This document shows positions 37,701-47,796 of a stretch of 64,000 nucleotides of DNA, one piece after another. The stretch is taken from contig NC_092671.1 in NCBI RefSeq assembly GCF_964355755.1, positions 6,087,001-6,151,000 on the forward strand, in the 5' to 3' direction. How positions within the stretch are numbered: the first letter of the stretch is position 1; each line of letters opens with the position of its first letter. The translations under genes were made by a program, and so were the position numbers. The notes under the pieces were generated by a model that did not search any database, was not told where the DNA came from, and was given only the letters and a program-made list of their open reading frames with translations. Source of the DNA: Antedon mediterranea (taxonomy: Eukaryota > Echinodermata > Crinoidea > Comatulida > Antedonidae).

Positions 37701-40586
37701 TTGAAAAATTTGAATTTAGGCAGGTTTATTAAAAAAATTAAATTAATTGATAAATATTTTGTTTTTCTCAGTGCTGCAACCCTACCGATTACAATGAAGT
37801 GTCTAGAAGAAAACCTAGGTGTTGATTCCCGTATCACTCGGTTTGTACTGCCCGTAGGCGCAACGGTCAACATGGACGGTACTGCGTTATACGAAGCAGT
37901 TGCCGCTATCTTCATAGCGCAAATGAACGGAATCCCCATGAATCTAGGCAAAGTGATAACAGTCAGGTATAAATGTTTTTATTTTTAATTTAACATTTAT
38001 TTAATGGTAGGAAGCTGTGTATATGTTTTTTGTTTGTTTATCAAAACGATCATACAATAAAAAAGACACCATAAAACCTTCAAAAAAGCCCATGGGCTTC
38101 TTTAAAAAAAATTGTTATATTACTCTTGGGTGGGCTTCTTTTCAAGATGGGCTTCTTTTCGAAATGAATGCTGTAAATTTTGTGAATTACTACTACAAAA
38201 AAGATTTGTGAGACATGACCTGCCAAGTTTACATATTTGTGATCAAAATAACTTTTTTAAACTGTAAAATGAATGTTCGATATAAACTCCATACATTATA
38301 CCATCATTAATTTATAATTAACTTTATTATAAACTATATTATTTTGAATTATAAAGATAATGCAAACAAATAATAAGATAATTAAAGATAAAATTGTTTT
38401 TTTGTCAGCTTGACAGCTACCCTGGCATCAATAGGAGCAGCCAGTGTACCTAGTGCTGGTCTCATCACGTTACTGCTTGTCCTCTCTGCAGTTGGCATAC
38501 CAGCACAAGATGTTAGCCTCATCTTTTTGGTTGACTGGTTTCTGTACGTATTATTTTCAATACTATTTTGTAAAAAATGTATTATATAGTTTGAAGGTTT
38601 GCATGGCGAAATCAAATGTTGATATAAAGTTTGCGGTACATCACGCATATAGAGTCCTGAAAGAATGTATATATAATTCGTAAAAGAATGTATATATAGT
38701 TCTGAAAAGAACTGTTGAGTTCATTCTCACTCTTGAGGACGATCAAAGTATATTGACCGAAACGTCGAGAAATATACGTGGTGTACCGAAAACTTTATAT
38801 CAACGTTTAGTGTATTTAAAAATAGACTGCCTTGGAATTTCTCTGAGCCAGATTACTACTACTATATTTTATTTGTTTTTTGGGTATTTACATTTTTTTT
38901 CTTCTTCACCGATACTTCTTGCATTACATATTTAATAGTTCATGGTGATGATTTTAAAAACTCTCATATTTTCAGATCATTAATCTGAATTTGAATATCA
39001 AATGAGCTTTTACTTAATACTTTTTTATTTTTAGAAATCCTATGTCATATTAAGCAATAAATTATAGAATTAATTTGTTTAGCAATACCTTTTAAAGAAG
39101 ATTATACGAAAATAAAATAATGACAGATTTATATTCAAAATCTATTATATCTCTAGCAATACTTTATTGTTTTTTTATTTTCAAATTGTATGTTGAAAAT
39201 GTTTAAAGATTTGTTATAAGAATTCTGTTATCTTTTTCATACAATAGTGCTTAATAACATATGAGCTGTTTATGTTTTTTAAGTATTAAAGTTTTACTGA
39301 TATTCTGATAGGAACAATACTGATAGTAAGTGTATATTACCTTGTGTAGCATTCTTGTGAATGAATGATAGGTATACGCAAGCATTCATTCTTTTCATAA
39401 GTTAGGAGCATTCCTATTGGAATTAAACATTTTTTTCCGATTGATGACTCGCCACAAATATTTGACATGACAATTAAAAAAAACATTATGTTGTGCGGCG
39501 AACAGCTAAGCATGTCAGGGCGGACGTGCGAGTGTTCAAGTTTAGCCTTCAACCATATCTCACAGGACATTTTTATTCTCTTTTTCGTGGATAACTTCAC
39601 GAATTGTCAGAAATTATTTATTCTTGATTGATACGCGAACCTTGACACTGAACAGATTCTTTTCAAGCCTGACAGAAAAATGTAATCTATCGTAGAACAG
39701 CTTGTTTTTACGAAGAAAGTTTTATCCATTGAGGCTGATTTTTGTTTCATTATCAGATGATTGTATACCCGGTATTAGATTATGTATCATTTGGGAGATT
39801 GTTCTTTTTCCATGAACTTGTTATTTTAAAATGATGTCAGAATATCATAAGGTGATATATACAAATATTGACTGCTTAGAAGTTAAATATAACGTGATAT
39901 AAACCACTATTATTACTATTACACTATTCTATTACACATTTTTTGAAGGTAGTTACATTTTAAAAAAATAATAATCAATGATGAAATTTATTTATTTTAG
40001 GAATGTATAGTAACAAAATGTAATTTATAATCTAAACATTTTATTATTATTGTTTATTAAAAAAAAGATTTAAAAAAAATTGTTCTTTATTTTTAAATTT
40101 TTGGTTATGAAAAAAAATGTTGAACATTTGTTCTAAGCTCTGTCTACACTATCAAACTTTGTGTGACAAAAATGTGATGTGCCCATATATGGACATGATA
40201 TAATGGTCATATCACTACCATATTTGGGCATATCACACTTTTTTTTTATAAAAGTAGTTTGATAGTGTAGACAGAGCTTAAGTCTATATTTAAATGTTTG
40301 ATGTTGATGAATACACATTACCTGTACGTTCATTATTCATTTAACTCTCTACTCAACTTTGACCTTCAGTGATCGCTGTCGAACATCCATCAATGTACTT
40401 GGAGACTCGTTTGGTGCTGCAATAGTAGATCATCTTTCAAAGACAGAAATGAACGCAGTTGAAGAAGGGATGCAGAAGTTGGAGGAAGGGGATGCTAATG
40501 AAATGGATGGCCTAACAAAGCCGAACGAAGCGGATGGCGTCGATGGAGTCCGATCTGATAACGGAAGTAAAGATACAACCTTGTAG
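28722..40586 (+). CDS. SLC1A: Excitatory amino acid transporter (SLC1A family), complete coding region
   Basis: Nine coding exons (28745-28997, 30479-30689, 31298-31340, 33045-33249, 36555-36681, 37077-37307, 37772-37966, 38409-38543, 40370-40586) join in frame to 538 codons plus TAG, a normal EAAT length. All introns are GT-AG. SLC1A proteins are trimeric plasma-membrane transporters that import glutamate/aspartate with Na+ and H+ and export K+. Visible hallmarks: the serine-rich HP1 tip TSSSAATLP (354-362), NMDGT in TM7 (390-394), [11 protein letters not shown] in HP2, and TM8 [12 protein letters not shown] with R471 at the position that binds the substrate side-chain carboxylate. That Arg favours an acidic amino acid carrier over a neutral (ASCT) one. 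The ATG at 28745 has an in-frame TAA 21 nt upstream and a purine at -3. An acceptor (CTTTTTCACAG|ATTAATC) at 28721 shows that at least one upstream UTR exon exists. Confidence 0.95.
28745..28997 (+). CDS. SLC1A: SLC1A coding exon 1
   Basis: It encodes residues 1-84: a short cytosolic N-terminus ([16 protein letters not shown]), TM1 (about 26-47) and most of TM2, ending in the family motif [11 protein letters not shown]. The donor ACAG|GTATTT is phase 1. Confidence 0.95.
29050..29175 (+). repeat. GTGTCC dispersed repeat in SLC1A intron 1
   Basis: GTGTCCCATTAATAGAGGTG and CCTGAATAG words match the repeats at 985-1110 and 57314-57490 loosely. Confidence 0.35.
29752..29838 (+). repeat. Pyrimidine-rich minisatellite in SLC1A intron 1
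   Basis: About five tandem copies of an 18-bp unit CTCCCCTCCATCCCACTC, decaying to the right. The proline-rich frame across it is an artefact. Confidence 0.85.
30479..30689 (+). CDS. SLC1A: SLC1A coding exon 2
   Basis: Begins GTTTGACAGG after CTTGACAG. It encodes [20 protein letters not shown], the TM3 region ([16 protein letters not shown]) and RPGESTQ, as in EAATs, and ends with a split Arg codon. Confidence 0.95.
30716..30838 (+). mobile_element. MITE family M1, copy 7 (SLC1A intron 2)
   Basis: AGCTCTGTCTAAACTATCAA at the left, AGTGTAGACAAAGCTTTA at the right, shortened core in orientation A. It starts only 27 nt after exon 2. Confidence 0.85.
30936..31022. mobile_element. MITE family M1, copy 8: minimal palindromic derivative
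   Basis: Only 87 bp. CCTAAAGCTCTGTCTACACT...CAAACT on the left and AGTTTGACAGTGTAGACAGAGCTTTAGG on the right (28-bp arms, one mismatch) enclose about 31 bp that has lost the internal core. Confidence 0.9.
31298..31340 (+). CDS. SLC1A: SLC1A coding exon 3
   Basis: A 43-nt exon encoding [14 protein letters not shown], the conserved segment after TM3. Acceptor TTTTTTTTTAG, donor CAA|GTAAGT, phase 0. Confidence 0.93.
32152..32287 (-). mobile_element. MITE family M1, copy 9 (SLC1A intron 3)
   Basis: The left inverted end is decayed. The right end reads AGTTTGATAGTGTAGACAGAGCTTTA. Orientation B. Confidence 0.85.
33045..33249 (+). CDS. SLC1A: SLC1A coding exon 4 (glycosylated extracellular loop)
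   Basis: Residues 170-238 lie in the large extracellular loop of TM4. N-glycosylation sequons stand at N186, N203, N212 and N220. A fifth NVT at N197 is followed by Pro and is probably unused. The exon ends [12 protein letters not shown], the conserved entry to the next membrane segment. Confidence 0.95.
33291..33533 (+). mobile_element. tRNA-derived SINE, plus-strand copy (SLC1A intron 4)
   Basis: Head AGTGGAGCTTGGCTACCAAT with B box GGTTCAAGTCC, body ACAACTCCACTCCCAAAGAC, tail TTTATCCATCCTGTAATTGG and CTCGCTGTTGGATGAG, then A-rich. Same family as 18950-19145. Confidence 0.75.
33776..33937 (+). mobile_element. tRNA-derived SINE, truncated copy (SLC1A intron 4)
   Basis: CGGCTACCAATCCAAGGGTA, GGGTTCACCTGTC and AACTCCACTCCCAAAGACGT match the copy 480 bp upstream. 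The conserved tail is lost. Confidence 0.65.
34259..34419 (-). mobile_element. MITE family M1, copy 10 (SLC1A intron 4)
   Basis: TAAAGCTCTGTCTACACTAT at the left, TTTGCTAGTGTAGACAGAGC at the right. Orientation B, about 161 bp. Confidence 0.9.
34850..34945 (+). repeat. (AAG)n and (ATC)n microsatellites
   Basis: AGAAGAAGAAGAAGAAG at about 34855-34874 and ATCATCATCATCATC at about 34926-34940, both in SLC1A intron 4. Confidence 0.9.
35379..35455. mobile_element. Minimal hAT-like MITE with 8-bp target duplication (SLC1A intron 4)
   Basis: Ends AGGTGCGGAT and ATCCGCACC are inverted, and TGGTCAGC flanks both sides (35371-35378 and 35456-35463). The interior includes a run of about 16 C. An 8-bp duplication points to a hAT-type transposase. 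Confidence 0.75.
36555..36681 (+). CDS. SLC1A: SLC1A coding exon 5
   Basis: It encodes [20 protein letters not shown] and the segment [13 protein letters not shown], matching the TM4c-TM5 region of EAATs. Donor ATGTG|GTAAGT. Confidence 0.95.
36848..36990 (+). repeat. Two-unit tandem duplication in SLC1A intron 5
   Basis: CATAGAAAGAGTGTTTGAAT followed by AAACAGAATGATT occurs twice about 85 bp apart (units near 36850-36905 and 36933-36988), both preceded by CAAAATATCCCA. Confidence 0.75.
37077..37307 (+). CDS. SLC1A: SLC1A coding exon 6
   Basis: It encodes [22 protein letters not shown]6 and the [20 protein letters not shown] stretch leading into hairpin HP1. It ends inside the HP1 tip (TSS|S). 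Confidence 0.95.
37772..37966 (+). CDS. SLC1A: SLC1A coding exon 7
   Basis: It encodes the rest of the HP1 tip (SAATLP) and TM7: [20 protein letters not shown] then [16 protein letters not shown] binds Na+ and substrate in the family. Confidence 0.97.
38409..38543 (+). CDS. SLC1A: SLC1A coding exon 8
   Basis: It encodes hairpin HP2 and the start of TM8: [38 protein letters not shown], then VDWFL. HP2 is the extracellular gate in this family. Confidence 0.97.
38602..38815 (+). repeat. Inverted repeat with Penelope-like hammerhead-type motif (SLC1A intron 8)
   Basis: Arms at about 38613-38650 and 38772-38809 pair (GTTGATATAAAGTTTGCGGT with ACCGAAAACTTTATATCAAC). Between them, at 38730-38770, lies CTTGAGGACGATCAAAG...TTGACCGAAACGTCGAG. 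This resembles the ends of Penelope-like elements, where a CTGANGA...GAAAC hammerhead core sits in the terminal repeats. The first core base differs (TTGAGGA). Confidence 0.45.
40134..40282 (-). mobile_element. MITE family M1, copy 11 (SLC1A intron 8)
   Basis: TAAGCTCTGTCTACACTATC at the left, GATAGTGTAGACAGAGCTTA at the right. Orientation B, nearly intact ends. It lies 88 nt before the last SLC1A exon. Confidence 0.9.
40370..40586 (+). CDS. SLC1A: SLC1A coding exon 9 (terminal)
   Basis: It encodes the second half of TM8 ([20 protein letters not shown], with R471 and N475 as substrate-site residues) and an acidic cytosolic tail ([17 protein letters not shown]) ending KDTTL before TAG. The Cys at 470 replaces the Phe that is usual in vertebrate EAATs. 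The last three residues could act as a class I PDZ ligand (T-T-L). Confidence 0.95.
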
Positions 40587-43500
40587 TGATTATATACACG
40601 CAGTTAAGGCTAATTGATACTAGTATGTAATGGTTCGCCAGAACACAGAAAATATATTGTTGGTGTAACTTGTAGAAAGATTCGGTTGTGGTATTTCTAT
40701 AATTTTGATCAGAAGTTTCTTTGGTAATATGTGGAGAAGGTCACACAGAGTTGATCTTGACATAGTGATGTATGTCTGTACAGTATTTTATTATTTTAAA
40801 GTTTAAACAATTGTTTAATGTAATCTATCGTTTAGAAGAAGTAACAAATGGATAATGTGTGTTAAAAAAGAAATGTATAGAGAAAATTAATGGTTGAATA
40901 TCAATCGATTTAAACCATTGTATGATAAATTTATAAGAAGCATGTTTTGATGAAATTATTGTATTTGTAGGTTCAAATATCAATAATGAAAACGTCAAAG
41001 GAAAATGTAATTTTATAAAATTGAAAAAAAAAAACCAAATGAAATCCAGGCCGAGTTCAACTTAAATGAACAAACAAAAAGAACAAAAGTTATAGATAAG
41101 GATCTAGTTAATTGATCTTCAATCCTTTGTTGGATTCGGTTTCAAAGACAATAGTACAACTGTCTAATTCTATTAAATATCTAATTCACAAATATAACTG
41201 ATAAATACCAAATGTTATTTGATTGACATTATTTCAAATTTATACCGACCTAGATCTGGTTGCCGGACTAAAATCTAGACTGCCTTTCAATTACAGTTTT
41301 ATAGATTTCACTATACTGCAGTTTACATGATTTTTCACCAGGCTTGGTTTAAACATGGCTTTAAACAAATCATGGAGTAAACAAATATCTTAAAATGCCC
41401 CAATCCTATCCAGGATTTTCATGTCGTCTTATCTTGTACATGAAAGTGAATAAAAAAAACAACTTTTTTATTCAATTACGTTAAGTACATTAAGTACACC
41501 ACATAAATACAAAATATGGATTTTTAAAACAGAACTTACATTGACTATATTCAAGTAGCTTTTAATATATTTTGTCAATTTTTTATTTATTTTTTTTTTT
41601 CACAAAAATAAATTAGTAATTCATATAAACTTTCATACCTTTTATATTGAAACTTTTATATATGCAGATTCTGTACCAATGTTCAAACCGAATATGGTAC
41701 AAGTTTTTAACAGGGTATAATATAATAAACAAAAGTGTTTGCTGAGTACTGTCTTTGTGTAGATGTTGATATACTATTTGGTTATAATAGCTTAGCAATG
41801 CAGAGGAACTTCAGCCCCCGCAAGGGTCTGGTTATCAATGCCTGTGAATTTATATATGCGCACGCACTGTATTTTTTTGCCCAAAATATTATAAAAAATA
41901 TTGGGCTAGAATAGAAAATGTTTAATGGGTGTTTTATGGGTGTGTAATTATTACTTTGTGAAATATGATGAGTGTTCACTGCAGTGTGTCTATTGTGTAC
42001 ATCAGAATGATACAAGAATACAAACTTGTCATAAGCAGTTGATTTATTGTAAAACTGCATTGTGTCTGGTATTTGTATCCTATCTCCGAGATACATATAG
42101 GTATTTAAAAAAAAAGTTAGCACAGGGGTTCTTTAATTGAGCGTGTACTGTAGTTTTATTTATCGATGATGTGCTACTTCATTGATATTATTTTGCTTAT
42201 AACATTTTGTTATTTCTTTATTTTAAGGAATTTCTTATTTTTTGTAAAGTATCTTAAGTTAATTATAGGTGTATAACATTAGATAGTGATTAATTATACA
42301 TGTTGTTATCTTTTTGTGGTTAATGAAAATGCTTTTAGAAATCAGGTGTTGAATTTAAAGTTTTGTAAAAAGTTTAAGTCAATAAATATAGTATGTACTC
42401 CATGAAAATAGCATGTAAATCAGTAATTAATAGTCAAGAACTAATTTGAATAACACTTATTTTTACTGTATATACTTATTGAGAATTGATTTTACACTAA
42501 TGAATATTTATGAGTTATGTTTATGAATATCATGAATATTCATTAATGGTTAAGTCATTGTGAATATCATGTGCTATGGTATAATGCTATGTGTAATTTT
42601 ATGTGATCATGAATATTTACTATGGGTTGTAATTTTAATATGAATATTCATGTGAACATTACTATTTTAGTTTTCACAAATATAATGTATATTAATTATG
42701 TACCCACCAGATATAAGAATCTAGTTATTCCTAAAAATGTATTTAAATTTGCCATTTCGACACTAATATATTCATATTTTATGTTAATATGTTAATTAAT
42801 TGGATTAGTTTTCAGGAGTTAGTGATTGCCTATTTCAACTGTACATTATTTAGGTCTATAATAATTGATGTTCTGCTAATATCTTGTGATAACTTGTTAT
42901 AATAAATACTATTCAACTCTATTTTAGAGTTTCCATTGTATTAGTACTTTATACCTCTGTATAAAAATCTTTATACATTATTATCATCATTTTATACAGA
43001 AAACATTGTACAAATACCTCGCAACATATATTGACTTAGAGCCCCCAAGGGTATAAGCCCACACCCAAAATTTGAATTAAAAATGAACGAATTGAAGAAC
43101 AGTTTGGGTCCTTGATTACCATTAAACTTTAAACTTTAGGAAATGTATGGTATGTATGGGTGTGGGTTTATACATAGGTCTGTGCGTAATGTTATACTTG
43201 TACATAAGTTGAATGTTTTAAAAATATGGTTATAATATAGAGAGAATTTGATATCTTCTGGTGTTTCTGTTTATTGTTAAGATTCATAGAGCTTATTAGC
43301 TCTGTTACCAATTATTACAGTGTAATTAACGATATCACAACAATTACACCTAGTTCAATATGTAACACATTAGTTAACATTTAGTTGTAGTGTAGTAGTT
43401 GACTTAAATTAGAACAATACAATGTTTTGTTTAAAACCAAAATACATTTTTCAATCTTTTTTTGTTCAATTTGTCACCAGGTATTGTCACAGAAGCAAAA

Positions 43501-44611
43501 TGACAAGAACAGTAATTGGAACTTATGTAAGAAATTTGGAGCAAACTTATTACTGCACAACTAACTTTCACTTTTTTGAGTTACAATTAAGTTTTGTTAT
43601 TTCATAAGAAGCACAATTAATTTATAAATATTTTTAAATCCAGTATAACTTATTCATAATTTGTTGATAAGCTCAGGGTACATTTTAGGAGCAAGAGGTT
43701 ATTATAAACAATAGCCTTGTATTGTGATAGCTTAGCTAATGCAAGCATTATCAATGTCGACACAGGATGAACAACATTAGCTTTAGGTCTGACATGAATT
43801 TTCAAGAGTTAGCTTTAGGCAAAGATTTTGTCCTTACAGTCAATTTTGTATTGCGATATCAATGCTGAATGCAAGATTCTTTATGCATAACTGGAGTTAG
43901 CTAATCCATGTAGCAGTAGTTTATATTAATCCACAAACAGAACAATCTGAACACTGCATGCAGTTCATAATTCTATTCTTAGTGATAAATAATATTTTGC
44001 AGTACAGTACTTCCTTGGAAAGTTATAAACATAATAAACTATAACCGAATAGGCTACTCGCTGGAATAATTGTTCTGTTTGAATAATAAAAAAATGAGTC
44101 TGATCCCACATCCATCATACATCCATCCCTTCACCAGGTGCCAACAGTTTCCTTTTCCAAAATCAACTAAAAGCTGTTTGTTCCAGCAAATAAAGTTTAC
44201 TCTTTGTACCTTAGTTTCATACACATTTATTCAGTTATAACAATAATAACTGGGGCACTCACTAGAAGCAAAACCTTGTCTCATGAGCGCCCCTACCTTA
44301 GATTGTTTTGTTTTTTAATTTAAATTGTTTTATATATGAACTAGTGTATTGTTACAGATATTGTTTTGAAGGATGTGTATACAAGTTGTAAATGGTAGCA
44401 ATAATCCAGTGAACAATACAATTCTTAATATGTATTAAAAGTGACAATTTGTGAAATTACAGTTGTTGGTTTCATCATTTATCACTAATAAATCAATTGG
44501 TTTTTTAACATTAATGCACCTTAATATCAATCATTTTAATTGGTATGCATATGAAATTGTGGTTAGTTTTCAGTATAGAAGAGAGCTGACTACAACTACT
44601 TTTTTTGCGCC
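40587..44611 (+). other. SLC1A 3' UTR and convergent intergenic DNA
   Basis: AATAAA poly(A) signals stand at 41449, 42381 and 42901; which is used is not decidable. The piece 42495-42655 has six GAATAT words in about 150 bp, several within the palindrome ATGAATATTCAT. No further gene is seen. Confidence 0.5.
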
Positions 44612-44745
44612 ATATAACACTATCACACTTTATGTGACCAAAAAAAAAAGTGATTTGCTCATATATGGACATGATGATGTCATATTACTACCTTATTTAA
44701 TCATATCACTGCCATATTTGGGTACATCACACTTTTTTATGACTA
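44612..44745 (-). mobile_element. MITE family M1, copy 12 (diverged)
   Basis: It begins ATAACACTATCACACTTTAT and carries the orientation B core (CATATATGGACATGATGATG). Both terminal repeats are decayed. Confidence 0.75.
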
Positions 44746-44843
44746 CAAACCTGTTTTTTTTACTATCACACCATTTTAACATATGTACTAATATCTTTTA
44801 AAAAGGCACACATCGAAGTTTAAATTGGTTACAGCAACAATCT

Positions 44844-44946
44844 TAAATCTCTGTCTGCACATGAAACATTATGTGACAAAAAAATGTGATGTGCCCATAT
44901 ATGGACATGATGATGTCATACCAATACCATATTTAGGCATATCATT
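44844..44946 (-). mobile_element. MITE family M1, copy 13 (interrupted)
   Basis: TAAATCTCTGTCTGCACATG at the left and the orientation B core to GGCATATCATTTT. It then breaks off where the duplicated segment 44947-45014 begins. Confidence 0.8.
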
Positions 44947-45014
44947 TTTTAATGTCACCAGAACCTTACCTGTTTTGTCTTATGTTATTGTTGTTAAATA
45001 GCAATATATTACCT
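44947..45014 (+). repeat. Segment duplicated in inverse orientation at 50201-50268
   Basis: AATGTCACCAGAACCTTACC through GCAATATATTACCTT is repeated, reverse-complemented and almost identical, directly beside MITE copy 16. In both places the segment abuts the same MITE end, so MITE plus flank were copied together. Confidence 0.85.
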
Positions 45015-45180
45015 TAAGCTCTGTATACACTATCAAACTTTATGTGAAAAAAAAATGTGATGTGCCCATATATGGACATGATGATGTCATACCAATACCA
45101 TATTTAGGCATATCACTACCATATTTGGGTACATCGCACCTCTTTTATCAAACTAGTTTGATAGTGTGGACAGAGCTTTA
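45015..45180 (-). mobile_element. MITE family M1, copy 14
   Basis: TAAGCTCTGTATACACTATC at the left, GATAGTGTGGACAGAGCTTT at the right. Orientation B, 166 bp. Confidence 0.9.
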
Positions 45181-47018
45181 GTTTGCAAACGTCTAGTTTG
45201 AGATGAACAGTTTGCTAGTATGAAGTATTTTTACCTTGTAAATTAATTTAAGGGAAGACTACTCACCATAAATAAATATTTAACAAATAATTCATATGTT
45301 CTAATAATTATTATTAAATTATTTTAATAGTTAAATAGTCCAAAGAATGTACATAGAAAACATACACACATCAAATGAGCAACACATATGATTGAAATAA
45401 TGCATTTATATTTGCATTTGTTTTATTTATTTACAAAATGGAATACAAGTTATAAATTGCACATCAAACTTAGATGAATATTTTACTTTATAGTAAAAAA
45501 TAACAATTATTTACATTTCAAATTACTAATCCGAACATTCATATAATACATTTAAATTGATTGTAAAAAACTTATACAAAAACAGTAATAAGGATCAATG
45601 TGTTTCGTTTACACTTTGCTACTTTTGAAATTGCAGTGAAACATTTATTGATAGAAACATAACTAGTTTAATGAATGATAAATGATGAATAAAGTTGCTC
45701 ATGCATGACAAAATTATGTAAATTTATTCAACTGAAACAATGTAAATTTCAATGTTTCAAAGGTAGTAATTAGGTTTGAAGATATATCTATTCTAATTTG
45801 AATTTTAAAAGATTTTTTCGCAAATTAGGTTGAACGCAAGTATAAAACCATGGGGAGAAGTGACATTAAATGGATTATCAACATGTTTATTCATGCATAA
45901 ATAATATGTCTTTACTGTATGTAGAGATGTTATTATCCCTATGATCTACCATACCATAGTGATGTAGGCATTTCTTTAATTGGAGTAATTTCCATCCAAA
46001 ATGATGCAATGAGCTGACCAACTATATTTTTGTTCTTGAGTAAAAGCCTGAACAACCAAATACCCAATGTGTTGTATGTTTTATGAGTGGAATTGTACAA
46101 ATAATGGCATGAGGTGAATGATGAAAGGTTATATTTGTTCTACAAGCCTAAATACTAGTACGTACTATTGCATGCCATGTGACCCACAATCATCCAATGA
46201 AATGACAGGAATTTATTTAGATGTTATATAATATATTATATGTAACAATATAATTATGCTATTAAATAAAAATACACATACTACTAGTTTTCATGATTCT
46301 AAACTAGACATTAATATATTTGAAATTTACACACAGGTACACAGTAATTAACAACAGCCTATGGTAAAATTCAAAACAACTTCATAAGTCATGTATTTTA
46401 TTGCTTTATACAAAAACAATAAAGAACTATATTTGCTAAGACCTGTTACTAAAACAGGCATTTTTATTTTAACATTTGATATAATAATTTGTCTTAAGTT
46501 TTCTCTTGAAAGGCAAACAAAAACTGAAGATCATACTATACAGGTAATGGATGAGCGTTAACCATACCCTGCGGTATTGCGACATGCGCCGATGAAAGCT
46601 TTGATGGATCGTAGGCACACAAAATAATTTCCCTTCCCTATGGATATCTGTAGCATTTATATCTCAGAAAGAACATATGCGCACATTGATGTATTCTTAG
46701 TGTCAACACGCGACACATAAAATCAACGCTACAGGGGTTTTTAAAGTATGATACATCATTAGATTTCTCTGAACTGACAACGGGATAATTATGGGATTAG
46801 AAGAAAAAAAACCTCTGGCTTATTGTAACTTTTCTTCTTTTTTCAAAAAGTCTTATATCGTGTTTCAAAATAATGTAGAAAATAAATTATGTTTAGGGAT
46901 GTATATATCTAGTCTAGTTGTCCCATGAACTAGAGGATCGTAGGGGTGTAGCAGATGAGATACAGTTCAGTCCTTCCATATTAGTAGTATAGTGTTAAAA
47001 CAAGGCCAACAGCCATTA
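45181..47018. other. AT-rich intergenic stretch, nothing recognised
   Basis: No open frames with splice sites. 46545-46745 is a little richer in GC and may be an old repeat. Confidence 0.4.
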
Positions 47019-47796
47019 AGTCGCGTGCTACAATGCATAGTGATACCGGACCGACAGACAAACAGACCGACAGACAGACAGACCGACAGAAAGACGGACC
47101 GACCGACATACTGAACTATACTGACCGAAATTACTGAACATGTTTAAAAATGTTGAAATGTTTAAAAACATTTATATTTTTTTAATTTACACGTGCGTAG
47201 CCTGTCACTTTTGACGTGCTCGTATAACGTAATTTCGAGTTGAAAAGTAAGTAAAGAAAACAGAAATCGGGCAAAAAGAGTGCGCAATAACATTTAACGC
47301 GCAGTGCGCGCGCAAAAATCTGCGCACTCATGGCAATTTTGTAAACGCTTAAAATTGCCTGAAACGTACTCTTATTTCATCGAAAATAAATTTTGAAAAT
47401 TTTAAGCGCGCGTACGCATGCGTTACATGCGCTACGCACGTAATTGTATTGCCATATGATGATTTATGCCCTGAAATTTATGAGTACCAAATTTTATTTA
47501 ATTGTGATTCATGGTTGTTAAGATATGATTACAAACGTGATTTCGTTAAATCGTGCGTAGACCGCGTAATTTTTTATTGCGCACCGTGAAAACATAACCA
47601 CATCGATTCCTGGCCATAAGGAATATTCTGTGAAAAATTGACTTAGCTAGATTAAACTGATATCAAGATAAGGTCATAAAGCGATAAAACGCATAGTGAT
47701 ACCGGACCGACAGACAGACAGACAGACCGACAGACCGACAGACAGACCGACCGACCAACATAGTGAACTATAGAGTCGCTTCCACGCGACTAAAAA
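47019..47796. mobile_element. GACA/GACC-rich repeat element of unknown class (about 780 bp)
   Basis: The ends carry AGTCGCGTG and CACGCGACT in inverse orientation. Just inside, GCATAGTGATACCGGACCGA followed by (CAGA/CCGA)n and a ACATAnTGAACTATA word occurs as a direct repeat (about 47034-47135 and 47690-47772), enclosing about 555 bp of CpG-rich DNA. The right end also folds (AGTCGC/GCGACT). No coding frame. It could be Helitron-like or another non-autonomous element. Confidence 0.55.
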
